Assembly: GCA_036768485.1 (NCBI GenBank)
Contig: JAVLUZ010000693.1
Location: 674,721-738,720 of the forward strand
DNA from: Mermis nigrescens
Lineage: Eukaryota > Nematoda > Enoplea > Mermithida > Mermithidae
Reading direction: 5' to 3'
DNA length: 64,000 nucleotides
The notes beneath the pieces are model-generated. The model was not told the origin of the DNA, did no database searches, and saw only the letters and a list, made by a program, of their open reading frames with translations. Numbering within the stretch: the stretch's first letter is position 1; the number at the start of each line of letters is the position of its first letter. A program made the position numbers and the translations under genes. This document shows positions 1 through 11,399 of the stretch, piece by piece.

Positions 1-700
1 AACAGATCATGAAAGCTAACTAATGTGCTATTTGATTTAGTTCGCTTTTATACACATGAAACCGGCTTTGTTTCTGTGCACCCGAAGAGCCATGTTATAT
101 TTATCCAGTATTTTTGTCTAGCCGTTGCTTTAATGTTTGAAGGAAGGAAGTGAAAAACATTTATGAAAACTCATTGAAAATAAGCTTATTCGCTTTAACG
201 CTTGCTTAATTTAAATAATGTCTAGACGCTAAGGTCTTTTTGTTATTAGCGATGTTATCGCGTAAAATCGTAAAATCATATGCTGACTTTATAGCGTTTA
301 GTGCTAGCTATAAACATATTATAGTTATTATTTGTAGAAATATTTCCTTTTTTTACTTCATACTGTAAATGTCCATTGCTTTGTCCAATTTTTTACAGAC
401 ATCGACATAGATGGAACAACTTATTTGTCTCACTTAACATGGGAAATTTTATTTTAACTCTCTTTTTGAACCTGCCTCTTGTTTTTTTCTGAATTGATTC
501 TCTGAATATTTTTTTACTTAATCATCCTAATATACGTACGCATTAGCATGAGGTGAACATATGTACATATGAACATGTAATAAATACAAAAGGGTAGGCA
601 TCTGGTATGCGCTGTCCTTCTATTCAACATTAAAAGTAGTACTGTTAAAAAACTTATATTTGAATAGTAAAAGTCGTCTCACCGCAAGACCAGGAAATTC
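1..700. other. unassigned AT-rich stretch
   Basis: I see no gene, RNA or recognisable transposon here. The sequence is AT-rich with short poly-T runs and no open frame that looks coding. Confidence 0.5.
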
Positions 701-990
701 CTATTGTATGTTTCATTTGTTCGATAACTTTTTCAGTAGATTTTTTCAAATTCTACGGCATACCTGACTATGTGATTTATGTAACTCGACAATAAAGTTC
801 AGTGGAGGCGAGCGGCTGTCATTCTTCCATTTTTAAAATACTAAATCGTGCACATAAACTTAATCTAAGCATATAAACAGTGCAGGGACATACTAATCGT
901 ACAGCAAGTCCGCTAAGCAAAATTTTCGCGGCTGGAATCGAACCCCGAGTCGCTTCGACGACAATCGGACGTTCTACTACTGAGCTAAAA
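701..990 (-). mobile_element. tRNA-derived SINE, copy 1 (minus strand)
   Basis: Read on the minus strand this starts with a tRNA-like head. A pol III A box (TAGCTCAGTAGTAGAACG, complement of about 970-987) is followed by a B box (GGGGTTCGATTCC, complement of 934-946). The downstream body (complement of about 701-900) matches the bodies after the same head at 16312 and 38606, including the shared words GCCGCTCGCC and ACTGAAAAAGTTATCGA. All three copies lose similarity near CAACAATA, taken as the 3' end. The three-copy structure with an internal promoter fits a SINE. Exact ends are uncertain by about 15 bp. Confidence 0.7.
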
Positions 991-1160
991 GTGATTTATT
1001 TATATAAAGAAATTGCTTTTATACATTTGAGACATAGTTTGAGAAATTATTTTTTTATGATTATGTTGCTAAAACAACATAAGAAACGGCGGCATCTCGA
1101 GTTATTTTATACCTTGAGCTTTTGTAACAGTTCACATGATTTTAATTATCATATCGACAG

Positions 1161-1414
1161 CAGGCACGTAGACGATATTTCATACCAGAAAATAGGGACC
1201 ATACTTCGGTACATATAGGCTATAAAAGTTAATTATGCTAGAAAGTTCAAACAGCGTCACAAGTTCAGCCCAAAGCTTTAGTAAACTAATAAAATTTGTA
1301 TCCTTTCTCAAAAACGAGAAAGTCAAAAATCTCAAAGATAATTGAAAATTTTCGTTTTTTTCCATTTTTTTCCTTTTCTAGTTTGCTACCCTACCCCCTC
1401 TAGCTACGAGCCTG
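1161..1414. mobile_element. hAT-type MITE, CAGGCACGTA family
   Basis: The left end is CAGGCACGTAG and the right end is TAGCTACGAGCCTG, which are imperfect inverted repeats of each other. The same termini bound elements at 34212, 49541 and 56579, and the last has a perfect 8-bp target duplication. Here the flanking octamers ATCGACAG and AATAACAG match at only 5 of 8 positions, so this is an old or altered insertion. No transposase frame is present, so it is non-autonomous. Confidence 0.55.
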
Positions 1415-1485
1415 AATAACAGTGGTTAGAGCATCTGAGTTTCAACCAGAGGCTTCGCTTCGAATCCCAGTGTCTCCAAAAAACT
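1415..1485 (+). pseudogene. tRNA-like relic (Glu-type anticodon loop)
   Basis: Immediately after the MITE end are an A-box-like TGGTTAGAGCAT, an anticodon-like arm TCTG/CAGA enclosing a loop that would present TTC, and a B-box-like GCTTCGAATCCC. A matching 7-bp acceptor stem is not visible because the 5' side is occupied by the MITE end. It is best read as a truncated tRNA or a SINE head rather than a working tRNA gene. Confidence 0.4.
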
Positions 1486-3400
1486 TCCACCAAAAAGGAT
1501 ATTTGAGCGAAAAATTTCTAGAAATTCGAATTGGGTTTGAAGTTGTGGAACCAGCTTGTAAAAATCTGGATCTTTATTTTCAGGAAGAAGAGTTGTTGAA
1601 ATTGTTCTACTTAGATATTTTAGAAACTCATGCTTAGTGCTTTGTTTAGACAAACTAGGAGCGTCATTTATCCTGAAAAATACATAAATATGAGGTGAAC
1701 CTCGATTTTGAAAGTATTTGTGCGTAATAATTACCAAGTGGAGCCATGCTTCCACATATAACATATTTAAGAAGTGTTTTCCATCTTTTTGTGAAATGAA
1801 GTGCGCATATCACGGGATTTTTAGTAAGATCCACAATTTTGAGGATTCTGACTGATCAATTTTCAAACACTCTTTGACTTCAGGTCATATGGTATCAGCA
1901 TACGACAGTGTTAAAAAAATATCTGGTGGACCCAACAGTTTCACACGAGCTAGCAAGTCATATAGCTCATTTTTCCAATGTGCTGGTGTTGTCTTCCTCG
2001 TATACCCTTCATAAACATATACGAGTTTCTAGAAAACGATTCATCAATTAACGTATCCTTAATATCTTTTACCGTCGGTTTCATATAATGAGGTGCAATG
2101 TCCGTTAATGCTTTTTTGATATTTAATCTCATATAGACATTTGTTATTTGCTCAAGTTTGTCAGCTTCAAATCGATTGCAAGCACTGAAGATGTATGACA
2201 CATCAAGTCGAAACAGGATTTTTATCTAATAGCTTATGTTGTATACATTTAAATAATGTAATACACCATTTTCTGAATAATAAAAGCGACCCTTAGGAAA
2301 TAAACATGAAAAAGACAAGGGCTCTATCAAGCCATCATTAATTGAGGTCATAGAAGTATCACTAATTTTTTTAATTTCGCACAGTACAACGATTTTTGCT
2401 TCATATATTCAGCAGTTGAACAACTTGGATATTCGAAATCGTTTAAGAAATTTCACTTTCAAATAGATCTAAAACATTTCTACTATTCTTGGGAATAATG
2501 CAAAATATTCATATCTTTTATAAATGGAAAAGTACCAAATTTTTAGTGATGTTAATTATTGTCTTTAAATGAATTTTTAAAAATTAGATTCTAATTTCTT
2601 GTCTAATTCAAATTTGAATCTTAAAAGGTGCATAATTTCGAAACTGAATTGTCTGCTGATTATTGTTAACACCAGAAAAATTTAAAGACTGCAACAGTTA
2701 GTTTGCTGGATAACAAAGTGACTTTCAAATCATATGATTACATCTTGTAGAATAGGTAGTATATATGTACTTTGCATTTTATTAGAATTTATTTATTTAG
2801 TTGAAAAATCCCTGACAAATAAATGACATAATTAAAAATAACAATCTAGTATGATACTAACTGCAAAAAAACGCGACATGATACTCAACACTCTAAAAGT
2901 CTACTTATCATTAACGAAACTCAAAAAAATTTATCAAGAACAAATAAAACATCGAAAAATACGTAATTCTCAAAATATATGTCAAAGACGAATAATTGTG
3001 ATCATAGCGTTTTTTCGAAAAAAGCGCATAGTGCAACGTAAACTAGCAGCAAATGTAAGAGACAGATAACAAATACGTGAGTCTCCAAATAAATGCGAAA
3101 GACAAACAAATGAGGTACGAAATATTATGCAACAAAAAATATTGGGATATGTTTCAAAGCTGATGCCATGAGGCATAATAATCATTGCAAATTTTTTCCA
3201 CGAAAACCGACTGTGTATGGTCATATCAAGAACCAAACTTATTATTAACATCTGAATGGTTATATCCAACTTCCTAAATACACGAATCTTTAAATTATCG
3301 GCAAAACATTAACATATTATTTTTTCCAAAACTGTAAAATTTAAATTACGTATCATCTATTAAATTCATCGATTATTCAGCAAACACATATTATTACTCA
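1486..3400. other. unassigned stretch
   Basis: AT-rich sequence without a supported gene. Open frames are short and lack recognisable motifs, and I found no terminal repeats. Confidence 0.4.
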
Positions 3401-3432
3401 ATCGACTCAACCATGCTCATAAGCTTTTTTAT

Positions 3433-3788
3433 TCAAGCAAGATTATCACGCATTTGCAAAATGATATCACTAATAGTGAAAACGGACAATTGAGTTGTAA
3501 GTGGACCATCGTGAACTGCAATAACATTTGCTTTGCTTGCATCGAAACTGACCTTTAATAAAACATACAAAGGCAATAAATCTGCAATTTTCGAAATTAT
3601 TTCATTCAAAGTAAAGTTTTCGTCGTATTTTGATGGCATGGTAATCAACTTCTCAAAGCTGTCAGTGAATAACGTAAACTTCTCAGTATCAAGGTATCTC
3701 AGCATCGATCGTTCGGCTGAAATTTCCTCCAAGGCAACGTCAAACATAGTATCTGCAACATTATTCCACGCTCATAAAAGACTATGTC
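3433..3788 (-). CDS. unidentified exon-like open frame
   Basis: On the minus strand a frame runs from near 3780 to a stop at 3433 and codes for about 115 residues of mixed composition (AWNNVADTMFDVALEEIS near the start, LTTQLSVFTISDIILQMRD near the end). It lacks the Phe/Ile/Lys/Asn bias of chance frames in this AT-rich DNA. The first in-frame ATG is at 3747, but the open frame extends upstream of it, so this could be an internal or last exon. A degenerate copy lies at about 5140-5330, where the first residues are still readable but the frame is broken. I do not recognise the family. A chance frame remains possible. Confidence 0.35.
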
Positions 3789-4500
3789 AACTTTGATAAT
3801 CATTAAATGGCGATCCATTGTTTATTTTGAAAATTTTATCATTCATTTTTGAAAGATGTATATTAAATAGATAAACAAATTACAAATTAATCGACTAAAA
3901 ATAAACTTATATGAATGCATATCACAGGAAAATTTAATGATATAATTTAGATTATTTTATATCTCAAAATGAGTAATTCGATTAATATGAATTATACAGA
4001 ATTTTTCGTATACTTGTAGAATCCGTGAACTGTGTGTGGTTCATGTGATAATAAAATCTACCGATCATTCATTCTTCTCGTTTGTGCATTCACTAAGCAT
4101 AGCTGTGCTAAGGGGACAAAGCCAGGCAATCGCCTAGAGCCTCTATAATGGAGGGTTACTGAAAATTCTCAAAAATTGTGAGAAAAATCAGTTTTGCCGT
4201 CCTGAATTGAGGTCAAGTATATCTGGCAAGGTAAAGAAAGAATAGATATGTAATTTTCGAAGATTTTTGGTCATCAAAGATCATAATTTTTCCGACGCTT
4301 TGCACGGGATAATAGCGATTAATGTCATTTATTTACTTTGCTGCTAAGTTAATCTTTTGCGTCAGGAAACCAGCTTCTGCATCAGTATTTATTTACAGCT
4401 AAAACGATTTCTAAAACATAGTTAATTATTTCGGTTTAGTTTCTTCCACTTTAAAGCGATACTTTCACAATTTTCCGACGAACGTCAAATGCTTCAATGG
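3560..4500. repeat. local direct duplication, left copy
   Basis: This block recurs in the same orientation at about 5137-5985. Shared words include GCAACATTATTCC, TTATATCTCAAAATG, ATTCGATTAATATG, TACTTGTAGAATC and TGATAATAAAAT. The left copy contains the 3' part of the exon-like frame on the minus strand; the right copy has many small deletions. Ends are approximate. Confidence 0.75.
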
Positions 4501-4627
4501 ACATCTCTTACTATATAAGAAAATAGGTTGAAATTTTTTGTATGATATAACAAAATAGGACATAAAAAAATTTTGATCGAGTCGATTTTCTTTAAACTTT
4601 CCCCAATGCATATAAAACCAACCAAGA

Positions 4628-4810
4628 ATGCCTTCGAAAAATTTGGGAGTCCATATTACTGTAGCTATGTTTCAGCATGCGTTAACTATATTTTGGGCTC
4701 TAGCTCCTCAGGTGTTAACTGTAGGAGTTTATGGCTGGATAACCTTTTGTTTGCCATTGCCTCTTCTATTTATTGACATAAGTCGCTTCAAATGGAGTGT
4801 AAACCCATAG
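4628..4810 (+). CDS. hydrophobic short open frame, unidentified
   Basis: A 60-codon frame rich in hydrophobic residues (TIFWALAPQVLTVGVYGW, then FCLPLPLLFIDI) could form two membrane spans. It starts at an ATG at 4628 after a pyrimidine-rich stretch and sits between the two local duplication copies but is not duplicated itself. It could be a membrane-protein exon or a chance frame; nothing in the sequence decides. Confidence 0.2.
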   Translation: MPSKNLGVHITVAMFQHALTIFWALAPQVLTVGVYGWITFCLPLPLLFIDISRFKWSVNP

Positions 4811-5053
4811 AGTTACGGGCTAATAATTGTTAACCAACACAGCATGGGGTCAACTTTGAGGACCTTTTTCTCAAGAACGTCTCGTTCGTTAAGGAATTTT
4901 TCTTTGAATATTGTTGCTGCGGGCCCCGGCACCCAACGCGCCTAGCCGTATATGTGAGAAAAAATCGAAAACCTGAAATAAATGGGTTTAAAGTTGGATC
5001 TAAAAATGGGCTTTAAATCATTCAATAGTGGGCTACCATTAAGCGCTGGGATG

Positions 5054-5136
5054 NNNNNNNNNNNNNNNNNNNNNNNNNNNNNNNNNNNNNNNNNNNNNNN
5101 NNNNNNNNNNNNNNNNNNNNNNNNNNNNNNNNNNNN
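5054..5136. other. assembly gap
   Basis: A run of 83 N lies just before the right copy of the local duplication. The true length and content are unknown, and the gap may reflect difficulty in assembling the neighbouring duplicates. Confidence 0.99.
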
Positions 5137-5985
5137 TGCGCAAATTATTTCATTCGACAAGTTCGATCATGTTGCAATGGCGTAATTGTCAACTTCTCAA
5201 GCTATTAGTGAGACCGCGTGGCTTCTCAATCAAGTATCAGCATCAATCGATTCAACCATTCCCTCAAGGTAACGTCAAACGTATCTGCAACATTATTCCG
5301 CGCTCATACAAGAAACATATAACGCGATATCATCGTGGCGGTCATTGAACATTTGAGATTTAATCAATCATTTACGGAAAGATGTATAATAGAAAATAAA
5401 TTAATAGTGCAGAATAATCGACCCAAAAACAAACATATGGATACATATTCAGGAAAATTGGTATAGTTTTAGAATTATTTATATCTCAAAATGGTGAATT
5501 CGATTAATATGGATTATGCAGAATTTTCATTATACTTGTAGAATCTAAATGACCCGTGAGTTGTTATGTGATAATAAAATTTAAACAATCATTCTTCTCT
5601 GTCACCACATTCTTGTATGGCCATTATGGGGACAAATGGTATCGCCTGAAACCTCTAAAATGAAGTCTAAAATTACCGTGTTGAAGGAAAATCAATTTGC
5701 CGTCCTGATTGGGTCAAGGTGCAATAACCCCAACAGGAGTAAGAAGGAACAATTAATGTAATTTTCAATTTGGTCATCGTGATCATATTTAAACAGATGT
5801 GAAGGGTATATATTTCTTCTTTTAACTGCTAAGCAATCTTTGCATCAGAGAAACCATTCTGCATCAGTATTTATTGAAATTTCAGGCAAATCCTCTACAA
5901 ACTTGCAGATTCTTCTTTCAGTTTAAGTTCTTCCTTTTCATTGTTACTTTCAAAATTTTCCGACAATTTGCCGTCAAATCTTCCA
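5137..5985. repeat. local direct duplication, right copy
   Basis: Diverged copy of the block at 3560-4500, starting at or within the gap and ending near the shared word AATTTTCCGAC. On the minus strand it holds a broken relic of the exon-like frame: the first few residues read the same, then the frame is lost. A later deletion makes it shorter than the left copy. Confidence 0.7.
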
Positions 5986-5989
5986 CGTG

Positions 5990-7560
5990 GTTTGATCGGA
6001 CATACATATACAGTCCAGATTTCTAAGCAAACATCCAATCTAAATTTCTCATGGTTTCCAATTTTCGCTAAAATTAAAGAAATTCAATCAGAACTTTTAA
6101 CACAAAATTGTCAAAAATCTTCGAAATTTTTTGGAGAAGTATTATAGCAGAAATAATCTTAAATCAAAGTGGACAACACGAAATGATGAAAAACACTATT
6201 TGCAGTTGAACGCTTAATTTTGTGGCGCAACTTTGACTGTTTTGAGAAAAGATAGACTAATTGCTCTCTTTGCTATGATTTGAACATTTATGACTTCAAA
6301 TATCTTTACTTTTTTTGAAGACTAGACCGACGAATATTCAGCGCTACTTTTTACGGTCAATGCGACTTGCTAAGTGAAGTTGTGCAATATTGAGACCTTC
6401 TGAGAGCTGTTAAAAGCTACATGCTTCGCTCAGGGCCGCTAAAGCCCTAAGCACGGTTCTGTCAGTCACGTAAAAACCAGAAGAACTGGTTAATTTCCTA
6501 CTAAATAAGTCAATCTAGATTAATAAACTGCAGAAATTAAAGACCAACGCAATAATAAATTTTTATCCTGGATAGAAAAGCATGATAATTAGAGATTGAA
6601 CTTAAAATATTGATAAATTTTTACATCAAAAAATTAAAAAAACAGGCGAATTCTATAAAAGCGCGCTACAGTAAAAAAGAGATCTGAAATTAAAAATATG
6701 AAAATCGCATACATTGTAATGTAGATAAAAAACCAAAATTTTACATATTGGTAATAAAAAACAAATTAGTAAATACGGCTGAAGGAGCAAAAAAGAAAAA
6801 CAATAAACTATTAACGTTACAAATACAGATAAGAAGTATGGAAAATAGAAAAAATAAAAAAATAATTATTTCATATTCATCGAAATACGCTCTAACATAT
6901 AACGTTATTTTGTCAATTTTTCTGCAATAATATCTAATAATGAAGGGGAATATTTTGTAGAGTGTGAACGTTAAGCTACATTTAATGATTACATAAAGAT
7001 ATTGCAAATTTGAGGAATATACCAAGCTTTTAAGAGGTAACATGCGATAGGCCATAAATATAATTAAATAAATATGAATAAATATAAAATAAATATAAAT
7101 ACAAGCTTCGCAGACAACAGAAAACAAACTACAGTAATATCGTTATAAATGTAATACAGCATTCATTACATTACATTAAAGCAAAAACATGAACGCAGAA
7201 TACTTTTTTAAATTAAACTAATCAGGTAGCTGAAGCTTCAAATCTTATTTCTCAGTAGATTTACGTAATTTACTAGTTTATTTTTCGTGTATTTAAGCAC
7301 TAGAATAAAAATGTTGGTCCAGCATCATCCCAGATAAAAATTTCTGCGACCAACCCTGCCTCGAATTTTGAGCATTTTTGAGCATTACGAAATATTTTAT
7401 CAAAATTTTTCCTCACCATTGCAGAGACCTCACCAAGATACGCTCAAAAATGCTTTTATTTTTATGCACCTCCTCATGGTTCTCGAGATATTTGACGTCA
7501 AAAATTTTTTTCGAATCCGTCCAAAATAACATCCTGGTTACGTCCCTGGTTTTTGCCTAA
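5990..7560. other. unassigned stretch
   Basis: AT-rich DNA with no supported gene. A short GC-richer patch near 6425-6470 (AGGGC...GCCCT) could form a small hairpin of unknown meaning. Confidence 0.4.
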
Positions 7561-7565
7561 ATTTT

Positions 7566-7636
7566 TTTCGAATGACTAGGACCCGAACCTAGGATCTTAT
7601 GATTGTTAGTCAAGCGATGCAACCAGTGAGATATCC
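7566..7636 (-). pseudogene. tRNA-like relic (minus strand)
   Basis: On the minus strand a B-box-like GGTTCGGGTCC (complement of about 7571-7582) follows an A-box-like CTCACTGGTTGCATCGC. Spacing is near that of a tRNA. Acceptor pairing is poor, so this is a tRNA pseudogene or a SINE head. Confidence 0.35.
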
Positions 7637-7833
7637 GGCGGATAAATCGTTATTGCGCAAACAACTTTCTACTATTAGCGATCGATTTTTGGTGCACACT
7701 TGACATTCTGGTATCAGCTAAAGTATTGATGCTAGATTGATTAAATAGAGCTACAAAAATGATAAATATAACGTAAGCCTTTCCAGTGGGATGTGAGTTG
7801 CATCGTTCACTACGCTCGTTGCAACCCCTACTG

Positions 7834-7951
7834 AGGCTTAGTTTATGTGCTGCCATCATCATGAGTGCACATAACTAAGCCTATGCCTATGCCTGCATTA
7901 TAAGAAGCGTATCTTGTTCTGCCAATAATTCAGGCTTAGGCTTAGTTATGT
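7834..7951. repeat. cluster of three mutually inverted ~18-bp arms
   Basis: AGGCTTAGTTTATGTGC (7834-7850), GCACATAACTAAGCCTATG (from 7867) and AGGCTTAGGCTTAGTTATGT (from 7932) are versions of one word in alternating orientation. The middle arm can pair with either neighbour, giving two mutually exclusive hairpins. It could be a terminal-repeat relic of a small transposon or a local palindrome expansion. Confidence 0.7.
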
Positions 7952-7954
7952 TGC

Positions 7955-9350
7955 TAATGCCCTTACCAGAGTGAAGCGCTCTGAAAAATCGCTTATCCAG
8001 CAATTTTCAAATTTGAATTTTCAGCTGGATGACTAAAAGCTTAGAGCGATTGACTACTGACCAGAAGTCCTAGGCATCAGCCCCAGTGAGTCGGAAACAA
8101 ATTTGCACAAAAAAAGCGACATTTGAGCAGGAAAATGGTGAAAATCCGCATAGACTAATACCCAGTGGCTTCCGAGCTCTATATTACTGGATTAAAAATG
8201 CCTCGTCCGTTTAGTTCGAACATTATAATAGCTCAAAGTGCTCGTGGTAATCCTGTAATAGTAATGCTTGGTAAAATCGCTGCCGTTTAAAAGGAATATT
8301 ATGAATATTTGACATTTTATAATTCTGAATAAAAGATCATTTACATTCAGAAAATTTTGAAAATGCAAGACTTTTAATCTAATATAATTATTTAAAAAAT
8401 TCAAATTTTACAAAATTTTAACATGTACACTTCAGTGAAGATGCTAAAATTGAAAAAGCGTTTGAGAGGAATAATGTAAAAGTGAGATATTTCAGTATTT
8501 TAAACTTCTCTTTATTCATAGATTTTCACGGGGTGCCTATGATTATGCATAGAAGTAGTTTTTCAATCGTAACTCTTTGAAAAGTAATTTTCGTGAAAAA
8601 TGACATATTTATTCAGAAAAAAATGAGAAAACGCACAGCATGAAGCTAATTATTGCCAGATTTCGCATTTACAGTTGCAGTCTTTGACGTTTGTCATTTA
8701 TTGCATAAGATATTTTTCTTTTCATCGCCGGTCGTTTTGCTATAAAAAACCTTGACAGATACGAATGTTCAATTTGTAGCAAGTATTAAAAAAACAATTA
8801 ATAAATCGTTTCTTAAAGCGAATCAGCCCATACTGATAGCTATACTCCTGGACATGTTTATCTGATGTTCGAATGAAATTAGACTTAGTTAAAAGTGTAA
8901 AGTGATCTAATGTGAAAATTAAATGTCACATTTAGTAAAGCCGCTGATTTGACGGTAAGTTCTTCAATATTTTTCTTGTAAAAACTGAATGTGCCCATAA
9001 TACAGTGAATTTATTCTTTTTATCAACAATCCACTAACATTGTCTTGTCAGCGGAAAAATTTAATATTGTTTCAGATTCACATAATATTTTATTGCTAAA
9101 ATTTGAGTTGATAAAAATCACAAGCTAGACTAATACATACCTTGATAATAAAAATCTCAAAATCTGAGCGAAGAATCAGATTGTAGGTTGGAATCATTTT
9201 TAAAATTTTTAAAAATAATTTTAACGCTTCTGTCTTTTGAATCGTTTTTTAAAATTTTTTAGCATCGGTATAGTGTAAGTGAAACCAAACTTAACACCGC
9301 ATACAACGGTGAATTTTGGTAAAGAAGAAATACAGTAAAATAATAAGCTT
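7955..9350. other. unassigned stretch
   Basis: AT-rich DNA with no gene or recognisable repeat. All open frames are short and compositionally like chance frames. Confidence 0.4.
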
Positions 9351-9631
9351 GTGTACAGACTGCTAATAAAATCCAAGAATGGGCAAACAAGGAAGTTTTC
9401 GTGAACCACTCACGGTTTACTTTAACCTCAGTCGCGTCATATACAAAAACTGGAGCTGTACCCGACTAGCCCGTTTTATTTATATACACAAATGGGTGCT
9501 TTCTTTGTTTTTTCATGTCGGATCAGAAGCAGATTTAATTTATGAGTCTAAATCCGAGACGGACCAGCGTAACGGCTCAATTTTTTATCGTTACTTTTTC
9601 AGTTTTATCTTTGTAAATCCTATCCGTAGTT

Positions 9632-9790
9632 ATGAAATTGGCTGTATCTGTCGCGCTTTGTCTGGTTGCTTACTCCTTCGTACAGCTAGGTGTAGATTGT
9701 GATACAAATAATACAAGCCGCGAATTTTTTCTTGAAATCCGGTACGTTACACTCGCTGAGATTACTTATCAAAGCTTCGCATTTATTTAA
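9632..9790 (+). CDS. candidate first exon of a small secreted protein
   Basis: The ATG at 9632 opens a frame with a textbook signal peptide: MKLAVSVALCLVAYSF, then VQLGVDCD, with a lysine at position 3, a hydrophobic core and a likely cleavage near residues 18-23. After residue 36 there is a good splice donor, CCG|GTACGT at 9741/9742 (phase 2). Without splicing the frame stops at 9788-9790 (52 residues). I infer a secreted protein whose further exons I cannot identify. The mature part is too short to assign a family. Confidence 0.45.
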   Translation: MKLAVSVALCLVAYSFVQLGVDCDTNNTSREFFLEIRYVTLAEITYQSFAFI

Positions 9791-9794
9791 AGCT

Positions 9795-10480
9795 TGGAAA
9801 TTTATTAAGATATGGAATGTATTACACAGGGCTTAAATTAATGGTGAAATTAAATTTGGAAAATATATACGAAAATAAAATTGGAAAAAAGACCAACAAA
9901 GACAGGAAATCAACGTGAATTGGAATATAAATAAACAAAAGGCAAAGCAAAATAAAACATGTGCAACTAGATTGATTTACACTAATTAAATTCATGCTGA
10001 ACAAATCAAATCTCTTTTACTCATGTCACGATGGAGAAATTAAGTCCCTTCAAAACTACACGCGTTAAAAATGATGAACTTTGTAATAAAAAATTGAAAA
10101 ATTTTAATAAAAATTTTTTTTGACTTTTTCAACTAAACAATCTTTAAAGCCTCATTGCTCTAGTAGTGTTTGCAGTCTGAGTCCGATTCAATGAAAAAAT
10201 ATTATATGAGAAAATGTTTCTAAAAACAAAAATTGGGTTAGAAAAATAAGCAGAATAGAGCAGAAAAATAAGCAGAATGCGCTTGGTTGGTTGCGGATCT
10301 AGAATCTCCGTAATGATCAGAATAGGCGCAGGATATCCAATAATTTTTATAATTATAGTGTAAACTTTAAGCCACTAGAAGTAATTGAGTATTGAATTTA
10401 TACAAAAGCTAATACATTTAACCTGTATCCACGAAAACGAAGTACTTTCCTATTAGAAAGATTTTTTAGACTTATAAATA
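9795..10480. other. unassigned stretch
   Basis: No supported gene. If the frame at 9632 is a real first exon, this would be part of its intron. Confidence 0.35.
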
Positions 10481-10489
10481 CAGTATTTG

Positions 10490-10870
10490 GGGAGACATAA
10501 GATGAAGGAGTTACTAAAATGCGTTTTTTCATCTCAAATTTTTACACTCTTTCCACTGCCACTCGACAATTAATGCAAAAATTGCAAAAAACAAAAATTT
10601 TTTGCCTGAAAAATTTAATTTCTACAATTTTATGCCACTAAATTGTGTGGAGCATTTATACTTAGATGTCTACCAGCCGCGGAAAAAACCGTCCAAACTA
10701 ACTGTATGTTATAAAGTTACGCTAAAACTTTACACGCTCATTATGAATTCTTAAAAGTTTAAAGAAAGAGTGTACATCCGGTTTTCAATTATTTATCTTC
10801 AAGGGGAAACCGCACCTCCCAAAAATATGCTAATCTTGCTGCAGGGGAAGAAGGATGTGTGGGACAAAGG
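10490..10870 (+). repeat. repeat module P, distal part
   Basis: Diverged copy of the distal part of a module seen at 28480-28930, 43150-44015 and, inverted, 61080-61580. Shared words include ATGTTATAA...GTT, ACTTTACACGCT, TTATCTTCAA...CCGCAC and the stretch AAATATGCTAATC...GCAGGGG. The array part of the module is absent here. Confidence 0.55.
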
Positions 10871-11110
10871 TTCATGCTTTACTATTCATCCGTAAACGAT
10901 AAGCGAGAAGCGTAAAAAATGCAAGCAGTACTCTTAGAAAACTTTTCAGACTAAAGTGAAAATATCGTTTTTTGATGCTATAAAACATTCAAAACCGCTA
11001 ATAAGCTTTCACAAATAAAACAAGACATTAAAATATCGCTTCCAGGTTGCAATGAAAGTAAGTAAAAGTACTTTATTGATTTAAGCATCACGTATTTCAA
11101 ATGTATGATG

Positions 11111-11381
11111 TATACGTGGGCATCAAGAAAATTCTGCGGGAGAGTGCAGGATTTTTCAAAGATCGAAAAATGGCCTTTAAAATGATGGTATGGCGGAAAG
11201 AACACAATTTTTCGACGTTTCTCATCGAGCACTATCCATTGGCATCAAAAAATTGCGAAAAAAACGAAAAAAAATTTCAAAAATTTAATTTGGGGGGGGG
11301 GGGTATTTTGATTCTTGGGGAAGGGGAATTTTGGTTTCTCGGGGGTTGCGTACCCGTCCGAACCCCCCACGCCCAGGTGTG
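11111..11381 (+). mobile_element. hAT-type MITE, CATACGTGGGCG family, copy 1
   Basis: About 270 bp with left end TATACGTGGGC and right end GCCCAGGTGTG. The flanking octamers GTATGATG and GTGGGATG match at 6 of 8. The interior carries the family words TGGCCTTTAAAATG, CACTATCCATTGGCATC and a G-run. Any open frame through it is a by-product of the element. Confidence 0.75.
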
Positions 11382-11399
11382 GTGGGATGCCTTTCAATT

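Noticed and set aside
934..987. Functional tRNA gene on the minus strand
   Set aside because: A and B boxes are good, but the anticodon arm does not pair properly and the same head with a shared body recurs elsewhere, so it is a SINE head.
880..1218. A 112-codon plus-strand frame
   Set aside because: It runs antisense across the SINE head and into the MITE; no independent coding sign.
1415..1485. Functional tRNA-Glu gene
   Set aside because: The anticodon loop fits, but no 5' acceptor strand is present because the MITE end abuts it.
9379..9702. A 107-codon frame overlapping the signal-peptide frame
   Set aside because: It has mixed, motif-free composition; the overlapping frame at 9632 has a convincing signal peptide and a splice donor.
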